The position numbers and the translations under genes are program-made. This document shows positions 18,301-25,464 of a DNA stretch of 64,000 nt, in pieces. This stretch comes from Pontibacter harenae (GTDB lineage: Bacteria > Bacteroidota > Bacteroidia > Cytophagales > Hymenobacteraceae): the NCBI RefSeq assembly GCF_020907245.1, contig NZ_JAJJWH010000006.1, positions 102,518 to 166,517 on the forward strand, read 5' to 3'. The notes beneath the pieces are model-generated. The model made no database searches. It had not been told where the DNA came from and saw nothing but the letters and a program-made list of their open reading frames with translations. Each line of letters opens with the position of its first letter. Position 1 is the stretch's first letter.

Positions 18301-18346
18301 CGAAGAAGTAGAGCAGGATCAGGACTCTCAGTACTATGCATATTAA
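15323..18346 (+). CDS. Secreted tandem amidohydrolase-family protein (first domain lacks metal ligands)
   Basis: After a signal peptide (cleavage near VMAQ) there are two amidohydrolase-type domains in 1007 residues. The N-terminal one keeps the composite beta fold and strand 1 context (GKHIYPGLVDMFTSYG), but the HxH is replaced by MFT, so it is probably inactive. The C-terminal one, from about residue 560, has GKHVTPGIIDEHSHIALN with an intact HSH, later His in ITCHSYV and FTHILEGY, and Asp in NSDDAE. Substrate is unknown; relatives hydrolyse imides, peptides or cyclic amides, usually with zinc. A tail of Arg/Thr/Gly follows. The next gene, 86 bases downstream, is related to the first domain. 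Confidence 0.85.
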   Translation: MKKILIIAACLAWGASGRVMAQETFPRNGVYDERSGLVALTNATIHSDYKTVIPNATLLIRGGKVEAVGTNVQVPAGAVVVDAKGKHIYPGLVDMFTSYGLPEAKSERRGWGSPPQMESEKKGAYNWNQAIRPETNAGEMFKVNSKQAEELRKLGFGTVLAVNRDGIARGTSALVTLAEKRENEVLVMDKAAAALSFDKGTSTQDYPSSLMGSVALLRQTYLDAQWNMQNPDKEQNLSLKAFTEANKFPQIFEAGNKLNVLRADKVGDEFQKQYIIKGNGDEYQMIKEIKATNAPLILTLSFPDAYNVEDPMDARQVSLDDMKHWEMAPANAALLHKAGVVFAFSSAELKDKKDFLPNLRKAIEYGLPEEEALKALTATPAKLLNADKIVGSLNKGMLANFIITTNNLFADDNIILENWVQGNQYKITEVPADYRGVYTFKMGNEAAKKLMISGTPERPDLKVIGQDTVSGKISFTGNLVTLSFKKDKKSSKSILLSGWLADKNLQGEGQLPDASTVKWTATFSEAMSQKARRDSTKTAKPVALGNMIYPFKAFGQAELPKQETVLIKNATVWTNEKEGKLENADVLLKNGKIAKVGKNLSESGARVIDGTGKHVTPGIIDEHSHIALNGVNESAQSVSAEVRMADVVDSDDINIYRQLAGGVTTSQLLHGSANPIGGQSAIVKLRWGKSPEEMLVENADGFIKFALGENVKQSNRSNANIRFPQSRMGVEQVYVDAFQRAKEYEQSWNSYNKLSKKQKANTPVPRRDLELDALVEILNNKRFITCHSYVQSEINMMMKVADEMGFKINTFTHILEGYKVADKMAKHGAGGSTFGDWWAYKMEVKDAIPYNAGIMNSLGVVTAINSDDAEMARRLNQEAAKSVKYAGMSEEDALKMVTLNPAKLLHLDDRMGSLKAGKDADVVLWNDNPLSIYAKPLKTFVDGIAYYDLEQDEKMRVDLEKERMRLMQKMLNAKSGGARTQTPTRGRTMVQHCEEVEQDQDSQYYAY

Positions 18347-18432
18347 GTAATTGTTTGTAGCTGGTTGTTCGATTGCTATAATACTACAGCATGTAACAAT
18401 CAGCAAAAGCAAAAACCATCAAATCTAAAATC

Positions 18433-19752
18433 ATGAAGATAACAAAACGATATATTGGTGCTTTTGTCGCTTTATTGCTAAGCATGCCTGCCTTTGCACA
18501 GGTGCCAGCTCCTGCGGCCAAGCAAAGTAAGCCGATGCTACTAAAAGGAGCAACACTGCACGTTGGTAACGGCACAGTAGTAGAAAACGCTGCTGTGGGT
18601 TTCGATAACGGTAAAATTACGTATGCAGGACCTGTGAGTGGTGCCAGCAGCCTAAGCAACTACGAGGTAGTAGATGTAACAGGGCAGCACATTTACCCAG
18701 GCCTTATACAGCCAAATGCCAGCCTTGGCCTAAACGAAGTTGAAAGTGTGCGTGCCACCATAGACTGGCGAGAAGTGGGAGACTTTAACCCACATGTTCG
18801 CTCTGTAGTTGCTTATAACACTGACTCTGATATTATACCAACAGTGCGTGCCAATGGTGTGTTGATGACACAGGTGGCTCCTATTGGCGGTACTATAGCA
18901 GGTTCGTCATCTATCGTGCAGTTAGATGCCTGGAACTGGGAAGATGCCATTGTAAAGGCCGATGAGGGTATACACCTTAACTGGCCGTACATGCTTATAC
19001 AAACGGGTGGTACCGTTAACCCAAGGTTAGCCAGCATGGGTGCTCGCCGCCAGGAGACTCTGAATGAATTAGAGCTTTTGCTGCGCGATGCTGCTGTTTA
19101 TAAAAACCGAAAGCACGATAGCGAGAACCTGAAATTAGCTGCCATGACAGGCCTGTTCGATGGTTCTAAGAAGCTGTACATCCACACAAACTCTGGTAAG
19201 GAAATCATCGAAAGCGTAAACTTTGTTAAAGAGCGTGGCGTGAAAGATGTTGTAATAGTGGGTGCACGTGAGGCCTTGGCTGTCGTAGATTTTCTGAAGG
19301 CGAATAACATCTCTGTTATTTATTCTGGCGTGCATGCTTTGCCAGCACGTGCCGAGGAAGATGTAGATATGCCTTACAAAACCCCATATTTGTTGCAGAA
19401 AGCTGGCATTCCTTTCGCTTTAGACTATGACCTGAGTATACATGGTATCCGCAACCTGCCTTTTATAGCTGGTACTGCCGCTGCTCATGGCTTGGATAAA
19501 GAACAAGCACTGGCTGCTGTTTCGCTTAACACTGCTAAGATTCTGGGTGTAGATAAGCAAGTTGGATCTGTGGAAGTTGGTAAAGATGCTACACTAGTAG
19601 TTTCTACAGGCGACCTGCTAGATATGCGCACTAACAACGTAACAAAAGCTTTTATTCAAGGCCGTGATGTAGACCTTAATACAAAGCAGAGAGTACTGTA
19701 TGAGAAGTTTGATGGCAAGTACAAAGCCCAGGCTAAACCATTAGCTAATTAA
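18433..19752 (+). CDS. Secreted amidohydrolase-like protein lacking the HxH motif
   Basis: This 439-residue protein has a signal peptide (MPAFAQ cleavage) and the amidohydrolase outer beta-sandwich sequence GQHIYPGLIQPNASLGLNEVE, where the expected HxH is replaced by PNAS. The C-terminal end keeps the family pattern VDKQVGSVEVGKDATLVV. Without first-strand ligands it is probably a pseudoenzyme or a partner of the protein encoded just upstream, with which it should be co-transcribed. It resembles that protein's N-terminal half in pattern and length. The gene ends in a strong terminator. Confidence 0.82.
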   Translation: MKITKRYIGAFVALLLSMPAFAQVPAPAAKQSKPMLLKGATLHVGNGTVVENAAVGFDNGKITYAGPVSGASSLSNYEVVDVTGQHIYPGLIQPNASLGLNEVESVRATIDWREVGDFNPHVRSVVAYNTDSDIIPTVRANGVLMTQVAPIGGTIAGSSSIVQLDAWNWEDAIVKADEGIHLNWPYMLIQTGGTVNPRLASMGARRQETLNELELLLRDAAVYKNRKHDSENLKLAAMTGLFDGSKKLYIHTNSGKEIIESVNFVKERGVKDVVIVGAREALAVVDFLKANNISVIYSGVHALPARAEEDVDMPYKTPYLLQKAGIPFALDYDLSIHGIRNLPFIAGTAAAHGLDKEQALAAVSLNTAKILGVDKQVGSVEVGKDATLVVSTGDLLDMRTNNVTKAFIQGRDVDLNTKQRVLYEKFDGKYKAQAKPLAN

Positions 19753-19766
19753 GCTATCCTATTTAG

Positions 19767-19806
19767 AAACAAAACAGGCTGTCAGAAATAACAGCCTGTT
19801 TTGTTT
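19767..19806. terminator. Perfect 16-bp hairpin between convergent genes
   Basis: AAACAAAACAGGCTGT (19767-19782) pairs perfectly with ACAGCCTGTTTTGTTT (19791-19806). The A-rich and T-rich outer parts allow it to serve the amidohydrolase operon and the PhoD-like gene. Confidence 0.88.
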
Positions 19807-19816
19807 TAGGCACCTG

Positions 19817-20878
19817 TTATAGTTCAACTCGGGTATGTTTCTTAAAATCTTTCCTTGGAAAAACCACCTTCTCTTCCAACCAAACTTTGTTTCCTTCTCC
19901 TCTGATCTGCATTGTAACAGTTGCGGTATCCTCAGCCCAGGCAATATCAAGAATACCGAAGTTGAGTTCGCCAACTTGTTCTCCCACACGGTAGCTGTTG
20001 CCGGTTTTCTTTGCACGGCGGTGGTGTGTCATACCACTCGATTTAATTTCGTAGAGAGGATAAGCATAGCCTTTCAGGTTTATCTTTGATAGTTCGCCAA
20101 CATGGCTGTCTCCTGTTAATAAAATGGGTACGGCTGGTTTGGTTTGCTCTATCAGTCTGAGTAGGCGGTTTCTGGCTACAGGATAATTAGACCAGTTTGT
20201 ATAGCTGAGGCCATCGGGAAGAACCTGCAGGCCGCTTGCAATAATGTTCACCTGTGCATCGCTGGCAGCGAGTTCCTGTTCCAGCCACTGCCATTGTGCT
20301 TTACCTAGTACATCTGCAAATGGGTTAGGCAAATACAAGCCGAAAATATCTAGTAGAGGATCTTTAAAGTAGCGTACATCCAGCAGAAAGATCTTTATTT
20401 TATGTTCTCCTGCACCTAAGGTGTAACTACGGTAAGTTCCCTCTTGCTTTCGAATAGGCGCATCTCTAGGTTCACCCATAAAATCCAGAAACAACCGCTG
20501 GCTCTCTGCTTTCTTATCAAACCGCCTGTCCGAGTTGTCATAGCCAAAATCATGATCGTCCCAAGTGCCTGTAATGGGAGTGGTACTAAGAAGTTGCTGA
20601 TACGGCTTGTGCTGTAGTTGCTTCTCATACTTCTTTTTCATTACCTGCATGTCTTTCGTATCGGCATAAATGTTATCTCCTAGCCAGACCCACAAATCTG
20701 GTTGAGTGGCAATTATAGCTGGCCATAATGGTTGCAACTCATCCTGGTTGTTGCAGGAGCCAAAGGCGATGTAGGTATGAGAACTATCTGCGTTGTTAGT
20801 TACAGTTCGCTGAAAAGCAATAGTTTGAGTAGCTGAGAGAAGCGAGAGGATAAAGAGTATCAGAATCTTAAAGCACAT
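19817..20878 (-). CDS. PhoD-like alkaline phosphatase/phosphodiesterase, exported
   Basis: The 353-residue protein has a signal peptide and the metallophosphoesterase motifs of the PhoD family in order: FGSCNNQDE, WLGDNIYAD, TWDDHDFGYDN, and LLTGDSHVGELS. These bind the metals that attack phosphate mono- or diesters. It lacks the N-terminal PhoD beta domain and the long insert of Bacillus PhoD, and resembles the shorter eukaryote-like or Bacteroidota subgroup. It is single and convergent with the amidohydrolase genes. The next segment upstream holds no gene for nearly 400 bases. Confidence 0.85.
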   Translation of the reverse strand: MCFKILILFILSLLSATQTIAFQRTVTNNADSSHTYIAFGSCNNQDELQPLWPAIIATQPDLWVWLGDNIYADTKDMQVMKKKYEKQLQHKPYQQLLSTTPITGTWDDHDFGYDNSDRRFDKKAESQRLFLDFMGEPRDAPIRKQEGTYRSYTLGAGEHKIKIFLLDVRYFKDPLLDIFGLYLPNPFADVLGKAQWQWLEQELAASDAQVNIIASGLQVLPDGLSYTNWSNYPVARNRLLRLIEQTKPAVPILLTGDSHVGELSKINLKGYAYPLYEIKSSGMTHHRRAKKTGNSYRVGEQVGELNFGILDIAWAEDTATVTMQIRGEGNKVWLEEKVVFPRKDFKKHTRVEL

Positions 20879-21033
20879 GTGGCCCAGCTTTGATTAGTAT
20901 CTAGGGTTTTTACTAGATCATTGGAAGTAAAGGTTTCGACAGACTTTCTATATAGTGGATGAATGCATGAATCTCAGGTTAAAATCTGCAGCATTCTGCG
21001 CATCGGATACATAAGTCATTGGTAGGGTAACGA

Positions 21034-21060
21034 AAAAGCCCTGCTTTTGCAGAGGCTTTT
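21034..21060 (+). terminator. Orphan terminator-like hairpin
   Basis: The stem AAAAGCC-CTGC/GCAG-A-GGCTTTT has a 4-base loop and ends in four T. No plus-strand gene lies upstream within 150 bases, so it may end a small RNA or be a relic. Confidence 0.5.
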
Positions 21061-21179
21061 GATGGAGTTTTAAATTTGATAACTAAGGAGACAAAAATGG
21101 TTTTACTTGAAGAAAAGCGGATTATGTTCAGCAATCAATCAAATTAGATGAATACGGATAACTTCTCGATAAAGAGGAA

Positions 21180-21209
21180 TTTATTTTAGAAACCAACGCT
21201 ATACCTTTG
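21180..21209 (+). promoter_or_regulatory. Promoter of the FAD monooxygenase gene
   Basis: TTTA at 21180-21183, an 18-base spacer and TACCTTTG at 21202-21209 match the Bacteroidota pattern (TAnnTTTG exact). The start codon is 65 bases downstream. Confidence 0.55.
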
Positions 21210-21274
21210 TGCAGGCAACAAGCCTATGCTACTAAACCTAGCTCTAGCCCATAAAACTAGGTAGAGCCAGCACT

Positions 21275-22324
21275 ATGGAAAAAGAAATAAAAGAGTTTGA
21301 AGCTATCGTGGTCGGTGGGGGACAGGCTGGTCTGGCGATGGGCTATTATCTCAGGCAACTACATAAGCAATTTGTTATTTTAGATGCAGGAGAGAAAATA
21401 GGCGCCTCCTGGCAAAACCGCTACGACTCTCTGAAGCTTTTCACACTAGCGCCTTTCAATGGCTTGGCTGGCTTGCCTTTTCCTGGCAAAAGAGATTATT
21501 TTCCTTCTAAAGATGAGGTGGCGCAGTACCTGCAGCAGTATGCCAAGCGCTTTGAGTTACCTGTGGTTCTGCAGCAGAAAGTGACAGAAGTGCGTAAGCA
21601 GGGTAGCCAATATGTAGTTAAAACTGCTGACGAAACATATACCGCTGCTCAGGTTATAGTTTGCACAGGCGCTTTTCATGTTCCGTTCATACCAGCTTTC
21701 AAAAAGCAAATAAATCCAAACATCAAGCAACTGCATAGTGCTGACTATAGACGACCATCGCAACTGCTGCCAGGCAAAACATTGGTGGTGGGTGGCTGCA
21801 ATTCAGGCTTCCAGATAGCGGAGGAACTGCTAATGGCTGGGCAGGAGGTTTATTTCTCCTTTAAAGGAAAGTTAATCGGCGGCAATACCAGTGCCCTTTT
21901 CTTTACATTTTTGTTTAATTCCGGTTTGCTGTCCTGCTCCAAGTATAGCTGGCTCGGTAACAAGATTCAGAAGCGGCAGGAGCCAATCATGAGCAGCAAT
22001 CTGGATGCTGTGCTGCAACACCCAAAACTGCACCTGACTGGTGCTGCTCTAGGTGCTACAAAAGTGGGCATAATATGTGAAAGGGGAGTGATCCACGATG
22101 TGGAAAACAATATTTGGGCCACGGGTTATACTTCAGATTTTTCCTGGATAAAGCTTCCTGTATTTGATATGCTGGGCAAGCCTGTGCAGCATAGAGGAGT
22201 AACACAAAGCGAAGGTCTTTACTTTCTGGGTTTGCCCTGGCTGCACAGTCGTGGCTCTGGTTTACTAGGCGGTGTTTCAAACGATGCAGCTTATATAGCC
22301 AAGCATATAGCTGCTCACTTTTAA
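21275..22324 (+). CDS. Flavin-containing monooxygenase-like FAD/NAD(P) oxidoreductase
   Basis: The 349-residue cytosolic protein has an FAD Rossmann motif near the start (AIVVGGGQAGLAMGYYL), an FMO-like GASWQNRYDSLKLFT segment, a second dinucleotide fold (LVVGGCNSGFQIAEEL) and an ATGYTSDFSW motif near the FAD. These features fit CzcO-like or Baeyer-Villiger/FMO-type flavoproteins that use NAD(P)H and O2. The FxGxxxHxxx(Y/F) FMO fingerprint is degenerate (YSFKG region differs). It is monocistronic. Substrate cannot be inferred. Confidence 0.85.
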   Translation: MEKEIKEFEAIVVGGGQAGLAMGYYLRQLHKQFVILDAGEKIGASWQNRYDSLKLFTLAPFNGLAGLPFPGKRDYFPSKDEVAQYLQQYAKRFELPVVLQQKVTEVRKQGSQYVVKTADETYTAAQVIVCTGAFHVPFIPAFKKQINPNIKQLHSADYRRPSQLLPGKTLVVGGCNSGFQIAEELLMAGQEVYFSFKGKLIGGNTSALFFTFLFNSGLLSCSKYSWLGNKIQKRQEPIMSSNLDAVLQHPKLHLTGAALGATKVGIICERGVIHDVENNIWATGYTSDFSWIKLPVFDMLGKPVQHRGVTQSEGLYFLGLPWLHSRGSGLLGGVSNDAAYIAKHIAAHF

Positions 22325-22526
22325 GTTTTATCAGTTCAAAACTCGGCTTTTCTGTCCTGCCATTGCCTGTATAAAAGCAGCTTTGGAGATGAAAGCGTTT
22401 TATGTAGCGTTGTGGTATGTTATGCTTTTAAATACGAATGGCGTTGTATACTTCTAAATAAAGGCAAACACTGTAGCCTGATGCACGTTTATAAGTATAA
22501 AGTTGAAACTATAAACTACTAAAGCT

Positions 22527-23480
22527 ATGAATAGAAACGAGCAGTATTACGACAGATATGATCGAGACAAAAGGAATCAGGACCAAAAAAATGATCGTGA
22601 CAGCCGCAAAAACTTATCTAATTACCTGAGCCGCTACGAAAGCCGTGGAAACTACTACGGAATGCCATCAGAAGATTATGAATACAGGAACGTACGAAGC
22701 AGCGAGCGCAGTGATTACGGCAATCAGACTTCTGGTCCTGTTTCTGTTGGCTATAATGCTGGCAGCAACCCAAGGTCTGGTGGAAATATCAATCAGTATA
22801 ACAACCAGAACAGTTATGGCCGTGATCGTGATGACCGCGAAGATTATAACTATAACCGCTATAGCTCAGGCACACAGCAAGGCAACAGAGATAACGACGA
22901 CCAATACCGCTACGGCGACCCTAATCCCTATATGAACAATAATCGCAACGGAGGCTATGAACGTACCCGTGGCACTGGTTGGGGACAAGAAAGCAATAGA
23001 GGAGATAACGATAACGACCGCTATTCCCGCCAAGACAATAGCTATACGTATGGTGGCCAGGGCAGAAGATACGACGACTTCGGCCGTGATGAGCAAAATA
23101 ACTACGGGCACCAGAATGGCTATAACAAGGGCGATATTGATATGTATAACGACCGTGGTGACCATGACTATGAGCGTATGAAGCGAGACCATAGCTTTGG
23201 CAACACGCGCATGAGCAACTACTACGACCGCTACGACGAGGAGAGTGATGATTTCCGTTACAGCGGACGTATTCAAGACTCAAACGACAGCAGGAGCCAG
23301 CAAGATAACTATGCCACAGGCATGTATTCTTCTAACAGAGCCTACTTAAGCGATCAGGATTCACAAGACGATCAGTATAACAACAATTCTAGCAAACTCG
23401 ACCGCAGACACAAATCAGGACCAGATTACTCTAAAAGTTCTTCTATGAGTGATTATGGACGAGGCGAGTTTAGAGGCTAG
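22527..23480 (+). CDS. Disordered Asn/Asp/Arg/Tyr-rich protein of unknown function
   Basis: This 317-residue product is almost wholly low complexity. It is built of Asn, Asp, Arg, Tyr, Gly, Ser and Gln, has no Cys that I can see, one Trp and very few Leu. Repeating YDRYD, RDRDDRED, NNNRNGG and NYYDRYDEESDD-like blocks give mixed acidic and basic charge spaced by Tyr. There is no signal peptide or membrane segment. The composition is that of an intrinsically disordered protein and recalls Arg/Tyr condensate-forming or hydrophilin-like proteins (inference only). It has its own ATG and terminator, and the other frames over it give only artefactual Val/Ile-rich ORFs. I recognise no domain. Confidence 0.75.
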   Translation: MNRNEQYYDRYDRDKRNQDQKNDRDSRKNLSNYLSRYESRGNYYGMPSEDYEYRNVRSSERSDYGNQTSGPVSVGYNAGSNPRSGGNINQYNNQNSYGRDRDDREDYNYNRYSSGTQQGNRDNDDQYRYGDPNPYMNNNRNGGYERTRGTGWGQESNRGDNDNDRYSRQDNSYTYGGQGRRYDDFGRDEQNNYGHQNGYNKGDIDMYNDRGDHDYERMKRDHSFGNTRMSNYYDRYDEESDDFRYSGRIQDSNDSRSQQDNYATGMYSSNRAYLSDQDSQDDQYNNNSSKLDRRHKSGPDYSKSSSMSDYGRGEFRG

Positions 23481-23501
23481 CGTCAATCTATTAAAAGCAA
23501 G

Positions 23502-23530
23502 AAGCCCGTGGTATAGCTGCGGGCTTTTTA
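23502..23530 (+). terminator. Terminator of the disordered-protein gene
   Basis: AAGCCCG and CGGGCTT pair across an 11-base loop and are followed by TTTA and CTTTTT. It sits 22 bases past the stop. Confidence 0.75.
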
Positions 23531-23574
23531 CTTTTTGGCTCTAACTGCGTATTACTACCACAAACGGAACTATC

Positions 23575-24057
23575 ATGCTTAAAAAAATATACTTTCTACC
23601 GCTTCTTCTGGCATTGCTGCTGAGCGCCTGCACAGCTAAAGTTGCTACTACTGCTAACCAATCAGAAACTATTCTGGATGCTTATTGGATATTGCTTTCA
23701 CTGGAGGGGCAGAGTGTGCAGCGCCCAAATAATACACAAACAGCTTACATTCGCTTTCAGGAAAACGACAACGACATAACTGGCTTTACGGGATGTAACA
23801 GGTTGTACGGAAAATATGAACTAGCTGGGAGTGTAAACGCTATACGCTTAACAAACCTAAATGCTGCAGAAGTAGCATGCAATAACTCAGAGCAGGAAGC
23901 GAAGATGCTGCGCCTGTTGCCGCAGGTAACTACCTACAGCATAACTGGCGATTTACTTACTTTATATGCAGGCGGCGGTAGAGCAGTAGCTACTTTCAGA
24001 ACAGGTGCTGAACACATGGTTACTACACCAGCCCCTGTTCAAAGCAATCAAGATTAG
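23575..24057 (+). CDS. META-domain lipoprotein
   Basis: The protein of 160 residues begins with a lipoprotein signal whose lipobox is LLSAC (Cys near residue 19). It has one META/HslJ domain: YWILLSLEGQSV, IRFQENDNDITGFTGCNRLYGKYEL, and EAKMLRLLPQVTTYSITGDLLTLY. META proteins are small beta domains of the envelope linked in other species to heat-shock motility or antibiotic tolerance, with no known enzyme activity. It ends convergently 39 bases from the HTH gene. Confidence 0.85.
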   Translation: MLKKIYFLPLLLALLLSACTAKVATTANQSETILDAYWILLSLEGQSVQRPNNTQTAYIRFQENDNDITGFTGCNRLYGKYELAGSVNAIRLTNLNAAEVACNNSEQEAKMLRLLPQVTTYSITGDLLTLYAGGGRAVATFRTGAEHMVTTPAPVQSNQD

Positions 24058-24096
24058 TTGCAGCAGACTAGCTGACCTAGTGCAGTCAGTATACTT

Positions 24097-24498
24097 TTAA
24101 CCTTTTCTAAGGAGCAGTTCATTAAACTTCTCTAGCAGCGCGATATACTTCTGTTGCAGCACAATCAGCTCTGCTTCACATTCTTTCAGAGAGCGGGGCT
24201 TTTGTTGTGGCTCAGGCTCTCTATCGAAAGGCAGCAGCAGGTTTTGGCTAGGGGGTGCTTGTGTAGAAACCAATTCTTTCTTTACAGTTTTACTCAGATT
24301 TGGAAATTCCTTTGAGAAGTCGTGGTGGATCACTTCGCCCAACTTTAAAATAAAGCTGTAGGGAATACTTGCCTCCTTAAACTTATTGTACAGCGTTTTT
24401 CTGCTGATCCCCATTCTTTCAGCTACCACACCTACGGCTAAACCACTTTCTTTTATAGCCTCTTTTATTTTTTCTCCTCTGTGTATAGTAGCTTTCAT
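24097..24498 (-). CDS. Small HTH DNA-binding protein with C-terminal coiled coil
   Basis: The protein of 133 residues has an XRE/Fis-like helix-turn-helix at residues 8-60 (IKESGLAVGVVAERMGISRKTLYNKFKE) followed by ILKLGEVIHHDFSKEFP, a pattern known from small Bacteroidota regulators. A proline-rich linker follows, and then a likely coiled coil (ECEAELIVLQQKYIALLEKFNELL) for dimerisation. It lies 109 bases downstream of the H-NOX gene on the same strand. A ten-base motif (ACCCGCATTA, minus strand) lies 28 bases before its start and also just before the H-NOX start, so the protein may regulate both (inference). Confidence 0.8.
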   Translation of the reverse strand: MKATIHRGEKIKEAIKESGLAVGVVAERMGISRKTLYNKFKEASIPYSFILKLGEVIHHDFSKEFPNLSKTVKKELVSTQAPPSQNLLLPFDREPEPQQKPRSLKECEAELIVLQQKYIALLEKFNELLLRKG

Positions 24499-24502
24499 GT
24501 GC

Positions 24503-24563
24503 CGTATGTTTTACCTGTTTCTGTGTAATGCGGGTGCAAGTATACAAAAATTGGTAACATACG
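24503..24563. promoter_or_regulatory. Inverted repeat in the HTH gene leader
   Basis: CGTATGTT (24503-24510) and AACATACG (24556-24563) are perfect 8-bp inverted copies flanking the region between H-NOX and the HTH start. ACC and GGT extend the match after a two-base slip. It could be a dyad operator or a leader hairpin. Confidence 0.4.
24526..24535 (-). promoter_or_regulatory. Shared motif ACCCGCATTA, copy before HTH gene
   Basis: The same ten bases occur at 25177-25186 before the H-NOX gene, each also with a GTATAC nearby on the upstream side. Two exact copies in the leaders of two adjacent same-strand genes suggest a common regulator. Confidence 0.45.
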
Positions 24564-24607
24564 TAGCTATTTGTGTAAAACTAAGCTAAAAGCACGGGTG
24601 CTACTGG

Positions 24608-25171
24608 TTACGCAAACTCAATCCTTAGCTGTACACGCTCTGCATCGCGTGGAGTAACAGGTGTAACCGTTACGATGTCACTTTCCTGAAAGTACTGCGC
24701 AATGCCCTTGATAATACCGATGGCTACACTCGCCATCCTGCGCTTAGAATGGTAGTCAATAATCAGGAGCTTGTTGCTTACCTTAGATACAGATAGTATA
24801 GGAGGGTTTGTTCTACTATCCTCCCTTCTTACAGCACCATGCATTACAGCCTCTGTGTACTGAAGCATCTGAAAAGTTTTCCATTCAGGGTTTAGGTGCT
24901 TTCGGTAGATTAATAGCAGGTCTGGCACCAAAAACCGTCCGAAACTTTCCTGTAGTTCATCCACAGAGAGTCCTGTTAATTCAGAGGCTGTCGATACAAT
25001 AGTCTGTAACTCTTTAGTAGGGTACATCCCATGCATCTGGTACGTTTCATGGTTTATACCTGCGGTATCTAACAACTTAATCCATGTACTGAAGTCGTAG
25101 CTGCTCTCTACAAATCTTTTTAAAAATACAAAGATGGAGCCATGCATTTTATCTTCTGTATTATTCGTCAT
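24608..25171 (-). CDS. H-NOX (heme NO/O2-binding) sensor protein
   Basis: The protein of 187 residues matches the H-NOX domain over its full length. MHGSIFVFLKRFVESSY is the canonical start, TGLSVDELQESFGRF the middle, His111 in TEAVMHGAV the likely proximal heme ligand, and Y140-x-S142-x-R144 (YHSKR) the invariant heme-propionate motif. H-NOX proteins bind NO (or O2) at ferrous heme and usually control a kinase or cyclic-di-GMP enzyme encoded next door; here the neighbour is an HTH protein instead. The start may be ATG 25147 (MHG), since most H-NOX begin there. It is cytosolic. No Tyr in the distal pocket can be assigned by eye, so gas preference is open. Confidence 0.9.
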   Translation of the reverse strand: MTNNTEDKMHGSIFVFLKRFVESSYDFSTWIKLLDTAGINHETYQMHGMYPTKELQTIVSTASELTGLSVDELQESFGRFLVPDLLLIYRKHLNPEWKTFQMLQYTEAVMHGAVRREDSRTNPPILSVSKVSNKLLIIDYHSKRRMASVAIGIIKGIAQYFQESDIVTVTPVTPRDAERVQLRIEFA

Positions 25172-25176
25172 TGTAC

Positions 25177-25186
25177 TAATGCGGGT
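25177..25186 (-). promoter_or_regulatory. Shared motif ACCCGCATTA, copy before H-NOX gene
   Basis: This copy begins six bases upstream of the H-NOX ATG at 25171 (30 bases upstream of the alternative ATG at 25147). It is preceded on the minus strand by GTAT, giving GTATACCCGCATTA. See the copy at 24526-24535. Confidence 0.45.
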
Positions 25187-25419
25187 ATACGGTAACTGTT
25201 GGTTGGTAAATAAAGGGCAATTTAAGCCTGAGAAGTTGAGGATAAAAAGTTTTTGCCAAATTTCGGATGCTGTATTTTAGTAGTTTTGTACTTGCTGATA
25301 TACCTTTTTGGCTTCATTATTATTAGCTAAGTGGGTTAGCTTCGTGTAAGAAACACACAGTTAGTTATTTATATATTGGCAAATGTGCAGCAGTGTGCCT
25401 GTGCAACAATAGTATAAAA

Positions 25420-25458
25420 AGATGAGGTTAGGTATGCGATGGCTACCTAACCTCATCT
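25420..25458 (-). terminator. Perfect 15-bp terminator after glgX
   Basis: AGATGAGGTTAGGTA and TACCTAACCTCATCT pair perfectly around nine bases. On the minus strand it is followed by TTTTTATACT. It lies seven bases after the glgX stop. The 240 bases from here to the H-NOX start hold no gene that I can see. Confidence 0.85.
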
Positions 25459-25464
25459 GTAAGA

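Larger units (their letters stand above)
20879..21274. other. Intergenic region with an orphan hairpin and a 16-codon ORF
   Basis: A terminator-like hairpin at 21034-21060 (AAAAGCC/GGCTTTT with CTGC/GCAG, one bulged A) has no gene to terminate on the plus strand. Just after it, AAGGAG followed by ATG at 21097 opens a 16-codon ORF, which I would not call a gene. The monooxygenase promoter follows at 21202. Confidence 0.5.

Noticed and set aside
22866..23283. Val/Ile-rich minus-strand ORFs
   Set aside because: They are antisense readings of the Asn/Asp/Tyr-rich gene; composition follows from its codons.
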